Source: Rhodoblastus sp. 17X3 (GTDB taxonomy: Bacteria > Pseudomonadota > Alphaproteobacteria > Rhizobiales > Beijerinckiaceae). From it: 64,000 nt of DNA. Below the pieces are notes generated by a model that searched no databases, was not told where the DNA came from, and saw nothing but the letters and a program-made list of their open reading frames with translations. Position numbers and translations under genes: made by a program. The stretch spans positions 1 to 64,000 of the forward strand of contig NZ_JASHHX010000004.1 of the NCBI RefSeq assembly GCF_030056575.1, given 5' to 3'. Positions 62,156-64,000 of the stretch are shown here, piece by piece. Numbering within the stretch: position 1 is the first letter of the stretch; every line of letters starts with the position of its first letter.

Positions 62156-63402
62156 CCGCGACCTTACGCAAAGGCTGGTGTCCGGGAGCGCTCGCGCCCA
62201 TGCTTAGCGGCGACGGCTATATCTTCCGCCTGCGCCTCACCAATGGAATCCTCACCTTCGAACGCGCGAAAGTCTTCGCCGATCTCGCGCGGCGTTTCGG
62301 CAATGGCGCCTTCGATCTTTCCGCGCGCGCCAATCTGCAAATGCGCGGCGTTGCGGGCGAAAAGATCGCGGACCTGCAGGAGGAGTTGCGCGCCCTTGGC
62401 CTGCTCGATTCCGACGCCCGCGCCGAAGCCGTCCGCAATGTCGTCCCGAGTCCGATGGCCGGTTTCGATCCGTCGGCGGCGCTCGACGCGCGCCCGCTGG
62501 TAGCGGCGCTGGAGGCCCTGCTGGCGCGTGAAACAGCCCTGCATGATCTGCCCGCGAAATTCGGCTTTTCCGTCGATGGTGGCGGGCTTCTGCCGTTGCA
62601 GGGCGTCGAGACGGACATCGCCTTCGCCGCTCTGCCCGGCGCGCCGCCGCGTCTCGCCCTGTCGCTCGGCGGCAGGCCGGCGGGCGAACTCGCCCCGCAA
62701 GATATTTGCGCGGTCGCCGAAAAGATCGCGCGCAATTTCCTTCGCCTGCGCGGACAAGACCGCCGCATGAGCGCCGTGGTCGCGCGGCTTGGCGTCGCGC
62801 CCTTGCTGGATGGCGACGCTGTCGTCACGCCGTCCTCCGCGCGCGACGAGGCGGCGTCTTGCGACAATTTCCTTGGCGCGCAGCCATGCGGGGGGAAATA
62901 TTTCGTCGGCGCGGGCCTGTTGTTCGGGCGCATCGAGGCGGACTCGCTTGAGCCTCTGGCCGAACTGGCGCAGGCCTTCGGCGCAGCGGAATTGCGCCTG
63001 ACGCCGTGGCGCGCGATTCTCGTGGTCGGGCTGGAGCGTGCGGCGGCGGTTGAGCTTGCCAAGCGGCTTGCCGGGCTCGGCTTCCTGCTCGACGCGCGGG
63101 ATTCGCGGCTGGTCTTCGCAGCCTGTCCCGGCGCTCCAGCCTGTTCCTCTGCGCGTGGCGACGTGCGGGCGCTGGCGCTGGCGCTGGCGCCGCATTGGTC
63201 CGCGCAGGCCGGCCGCGTTCACATTTCCGGCTGCGAAAAAGGCTGCGCCTTCAATGCGCCGGCGCTCACGCTCGTCGCGGAGGCTGACGGCTACGCGCTC
63301 ATTGATTTTGGTTTGGCGCGCGAAAGACCTTCCGCGCGTGGGCTCGACCTCGCCGCGCTACAATCGCGGCTGATTTCTCTCGCTCAAGGGACGCGGGTTT
63401 GA
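62152..63402 (+). CDS. cobG: Precorrin-3B synthase CobG
   Basis: 416 residues starting at the ATGA overlap with cobN. A sulfite/nitrite-reductase-like protein with a 4Fe-4S cluster: cysteines in ACPGAPACSSARGD and SGCEKGCAFNAP, N-terminal half-domain with LRLTNGILTFERAKVFADLA and SARANLQMRGV. CobG hydroxylates precorrin-3A using O2 in the aerobic B12 pathway, so this organism makes cobalamin aerobically. It overlaps the next gene by four bases. Confidence 0.92.
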   Translation: MTATLRKGWCPGALAPMLSGDGYIFRLRLTNGILTFERAKVFADLARRFGNGAFDLSARANLQMRGVAGEKIADLQEELRALGLLDSDARAEAVRNVVPSPMAGFDPSAALDARPLVAALEALLARETALHDLPAKFGFSVDGGGLLPLQGVETDIAFAALPGAPPRLALSLGGRPAGELAPQDICAVAEKIARNFLRLRGQDRRMSAVVARLGVAPLLDGDAVVTPSSARDEAASCDNFLGAQPCGGKYFVGAGLLFGRIEADSLEPLAELAQAFGAAELRLTPWRAILVVGLERAAAVELAKRLAGLGFLLDARDSRLVFAACPGAPACSSARGDVRALALALAPHWSAQAGRVHISGCEKGCAFNAPALTLVAEADGYALIDFGLARERPSARGLDLAALQSRLISLAQGTRV

Positions 63403-64000
63403 CAGGTTACGACTACATCCGCGACGGCGCGGAAATTTACAAAAACTCCTTCGCGATCATCCGGCGCGAGGCGGATCTCGCGCGTTTCGATCCGTTCGAG
63501 GAACGTGTCGCCGTGCGCGTCATTCACGCCTGCGGCATGGTGGACATCACGCCCGATCTGTTCTTTTCGCCCGGCGCCGCCAAGGCGGGAATAGAGGCGC
63601 TCGCCGCCGGCGCGCCGATCCTGTGCGACGCCAATATGGTGGCCTTCGGCGTCACCCGCGCGCGCCTGCCAAAAAACAACGAAGTGATCTGCTCGCTCGC
63701 CGATCCGCGCGTCGCGGAACTCGCGAAAGAAATGGGCACGACGCGCACGGCGGCGGCGATGGAGCTGTGGCGCCCGCATCTCGCCGGCGCCGTGGTGGCT
63801 TTCGGCAATGCGCCTACCGCTCTGTTTCACATGTTGGAAATGCTCGACGCCGGAGCGCCTTCGCCGGCCTTGATCCTGGCCATGCCGGTCGGTTTCGTCG
63901 GCGCGGCGGAATCGAAGGACGCCGCGATAGCCGATGGCCGCGTTCCGGTCATCGCCATGCGCGGGCGCAAGGGCGGCAGCGCCATGGCGGCGGCTGCGAT
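63399..64000 (+). CDS. cobH: Precorrin-8X methylmutase CobH (cut by window end)
   Basis: The first 200 residues from a TTG that overlaps the cobG stop (TTGA). The frame reads TGYDYIRDGAEIYKNSFAII and RREADLARFDP, then VIHACGMVDITPDL with the catalytic histidine, ILCDANMVAFGVTR, VVAFGNAPTALFHMLE and MPVGFVGAAESKD. These are CobH hallmarks. It migrates the C-11 methyl group to C-12, forming hydrogenobyrinate. The stop lies beyond base 64000. Confidence 0.93.
   Translation, partial: MTGYDYIRDGAEIYKNSFAIIRREADLARFDPFEERVAVRVIHACGMVDITPDLFFSPGAAKAGIEALAAGAPILCDANMVAFGVTRARLPKNNEVICSLADPRVAELAKEMGTTRTAAAMELWRPHLAGAVVAFGNAPTALFHMLEMLDAGAPSPALILAMPVGFVGAAESKDAAIADGRVPVIAMRGRKGGSAMAAAA

Overview
The window looks like high-GC alphaproteobacterial DNA, most likely Hyphomicrobiales (Rhizobiales). 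This is inferred from several signs: a LexA box of the alphaproteobacterial GAAC-N7-GAAC type ahead of an imuA-imuB-dnaE2 mutagenesis cassette, an aerobic-type cobalamin set (cobW-cobN-cobG-cobH) behind a B12 riboswitch, RT0821/Lpp0805 and TIGR02301 family proteins, and dense GC-rich coding. Genus cannot be fixed from sequence alone. The first 49 bases are a C42-T7 homopolymer and look like a contig edge or an assembly artefact.

Bases 1-31,100 are a prophage-like structural cluster. An S24-type repressor (360-1109) is bracketed on both sides by the palindromic operator TGGGA-AAAA-TCCCA. A promoter and a small terminator lead into terminase, portal, protease, capsid, connector, tail tube, tail chaperones and tape measure. 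The cluster then has the gene order typical of gene transfer agents (DUF2460, DUF2163, NlpC/P60 peptidase, hub 'megatron'), followed by tail fibre/tailspike-type proteins, a GH19 endolysin and holin-like genes. No integrase, excisionase or replication gene is visible. Two oddities sit between portal and protease. (i) The portal protein carries a C-terminal extension with an FDPAQSRDDHGRW linker and a small Cys-containing tip. It is followed by a TPR-like candidate immunity gene, a second candidate immunity gene, two start-less orphan tips (one frameshifted), a paralogous immunity gene and a 42-bp scrap of a second portal gene. This reads as a polymorphic toxin/immunity array hosted by a phage portal gene. 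(ii) A full-length hisC aminotransferase lies on the opposite strand.

Bases 31,100-45,450 are core-genome genes: the SOS mutasome operon, tRNA-Leu(UAA), a DnaJ/CbpA-type chaperone, pdxH, a Nudix hydrolase, a TIGR02301 protein, a one-chain ECF sigma/anti-sigma-like fusion, fabI, a histidine phosphatase, a prephenate dehydrogenase, a tiny Cys-rich lipoprotein and an SDR.

Bases 45,700-57,350 hold a 1,348-residue membrane-bound one-module NRPS with the architecture of epsilon-poly-lysine synthetase (A-PCP-TM pairs alternating with three left-handed beta-helix domains) and a basic-amino-acid-like specificity code. It is followed by a GGDEF-EAL protein, a MarR regulator with an amidase, a Tat-exported phosphoesterase, an HDAC-family deacetylase and an L,D-transpeptidase lipoprotein. 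Bases 57,540-64,000 are a riboswitch-controlled cobalamin operon (cobW, cobN, cobG, and cobH cut by the window end), with start/stop overlaps from cobN to cobH.
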